Of a stretch of 26,991 nucleotides of DNA, positions 26,560 through 26,991 are shown piece by piece. The DNA comes from CAYQTE01 sp964420285 (lineage in GTDB: Bacteria; Planctomycetota; Phycisphaerae; Tepidisphaerales; Tepidisphaeraceae): the NCBI GenBank assembly GCA_964420285.1, contig CAYQTE010000064.1, forward strand, positions 1-26,991. The letters run 5' to 3'. Each line of letters starts with the position of its first letter. The first letter of the stretch is position 1. Made by a program: the position numbers and the translations under genes. The notes beneath the pieces are model-generated. The model was not told the origin of the DNA. It did no database searches and saw only the letters and a program-made list of their open reading frames with translations.

Positions 26560-26991
26560 AGACGATCTCCTGTTACATGGGCGAAAAAGGCCTCTGCATC
26601 ACTTTCCGGGCCAATACGAAAGGGGCCGACGTTCCGGCCCAAAAGGTGGACAGGCGACTGAGCGGACTTGGGGGCACCAAAACAAACCAGCCCTCGACTT
26701 CCCTCGTTCGACACACCAACCGATCCTGATACTACCGGCGAGCCATTTGGTTGAAAAGGGCGCCGCCAGCGCCAACTCACGGCCAGCGCGTCCGGAGATT
26801 CGCATACTCGCCAAACAGCCAGCGCAACCATCTCGCGGCGTCTTGCCGAATTCGGTGTTTTTCGCCTATCCAATTGTCCATTCAAGGCTTACGTCAAGAT
26901 CGCCCTTTCAGCAGTCTCCCACGCACCCCGCTTTGGAGCCGGATATCGCGGTTTACGCCAAACATCGCGTCCAAAACGTGCCCCAAATGTC
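26560..26991. other. Terminal 430 bases, no gene supported
   Basis: Apart from the Shine-Dalgarno of the RRM gene, I see no coding region, RNA gene or clear promoter. Open frames on the minus strand overlapping the RRM gene are shadows. A TTGACG on the minus strand near 26889 has no convincing -10 partner. The leader of the RRM gene may lie here, since such genes often have long leaders. Confidence 0.5.

Noticed and set aside
26690..26720. GTTCGA resembling a tRNA T-loop
   Set aside because: No matching acceptor, D or anticodon stems could be folded around it.

Overview
This window reads as chromosomal DNA of a GC-rich planctomycete, most likely of the Phycisphaerae type. The pointers are a large exported protein whose N-terminus carries the LEPR/VLLS-type motif and whose C-terminus carries a dockerin-like calcium repeat, secreted beta-propeller proteins, a plant-type acyl-ACP desaturase, a GxxExxY gene set among CGCAGAGG-type intergenic repeats, and several genes without a Shine-Dalgarno sequence that start just after a -10 box. 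The assignment is inferred from gene content. No rRNA, tRNA, CRISPR array, transposase or phage gene was found.

Region 1 (1-5.3 kb) is housekeeping: metF, an orphan HigA-like antitoxin and an acyl-ACP desaturase on the plus strand, then a minus-strand block with mtnA-murQ (MTA salvage plus cell-wall recycling, joined with almost no spacer) and rnpA-yidD (RNase P protein and membrane-insertion factor, sharing ATGA).

Region 2 (5.3-14.5 kb) is accessory and envelope-related. It holds a seven-unit GloVer-repeat protein with Ig-like and dockerin domains, a minus-strand pair (DUF3303-like protein and small lipoprotein), a secreted protein of about eleven short beta-propeller-type repeats, a minus-strand NrnA-type DHH phosphoesterase with a small companion gene, and a large apparently leaderless gene that fuses a glycosyltransferase, a methyltransferase-like domain and a second GT8-like glycosyltransferase. 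A NifU-like Fe-S scaffold gene follows on the minus strand.

Region 3 (15.0-25.4 kb) is a long co-directional run: DUF502 membrane protein, hpf, EIIA (ptsN-like), HPr, enzyme I, RNase E/G, a secreted STN-like protein, a Gfo/Idh/MocA oxidoreductase and a class V aminotransferase. It puts ribosome hibernation, a PTS phosphorelay with no permease in view, and mRNA decay side by side. No internal terminator is obvious, so part of it may be one transcriptional unit.

Region 4 (25.4-27.0 kb) has a GxxExxY (PD-(D/E)XK-like) gene bracketed by two pairs of near-perfect inverted repeats built from octamer units, then an RRM-RGG RNA-binding protein gene with a strong bidirectional terminator. The last 430 bases show no gene. 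The repeat-bracketed GxxExxY unit is the most unusual structure here; the tri-domain glycosyltransferase and the hpf-PTS-rne cluster come next.
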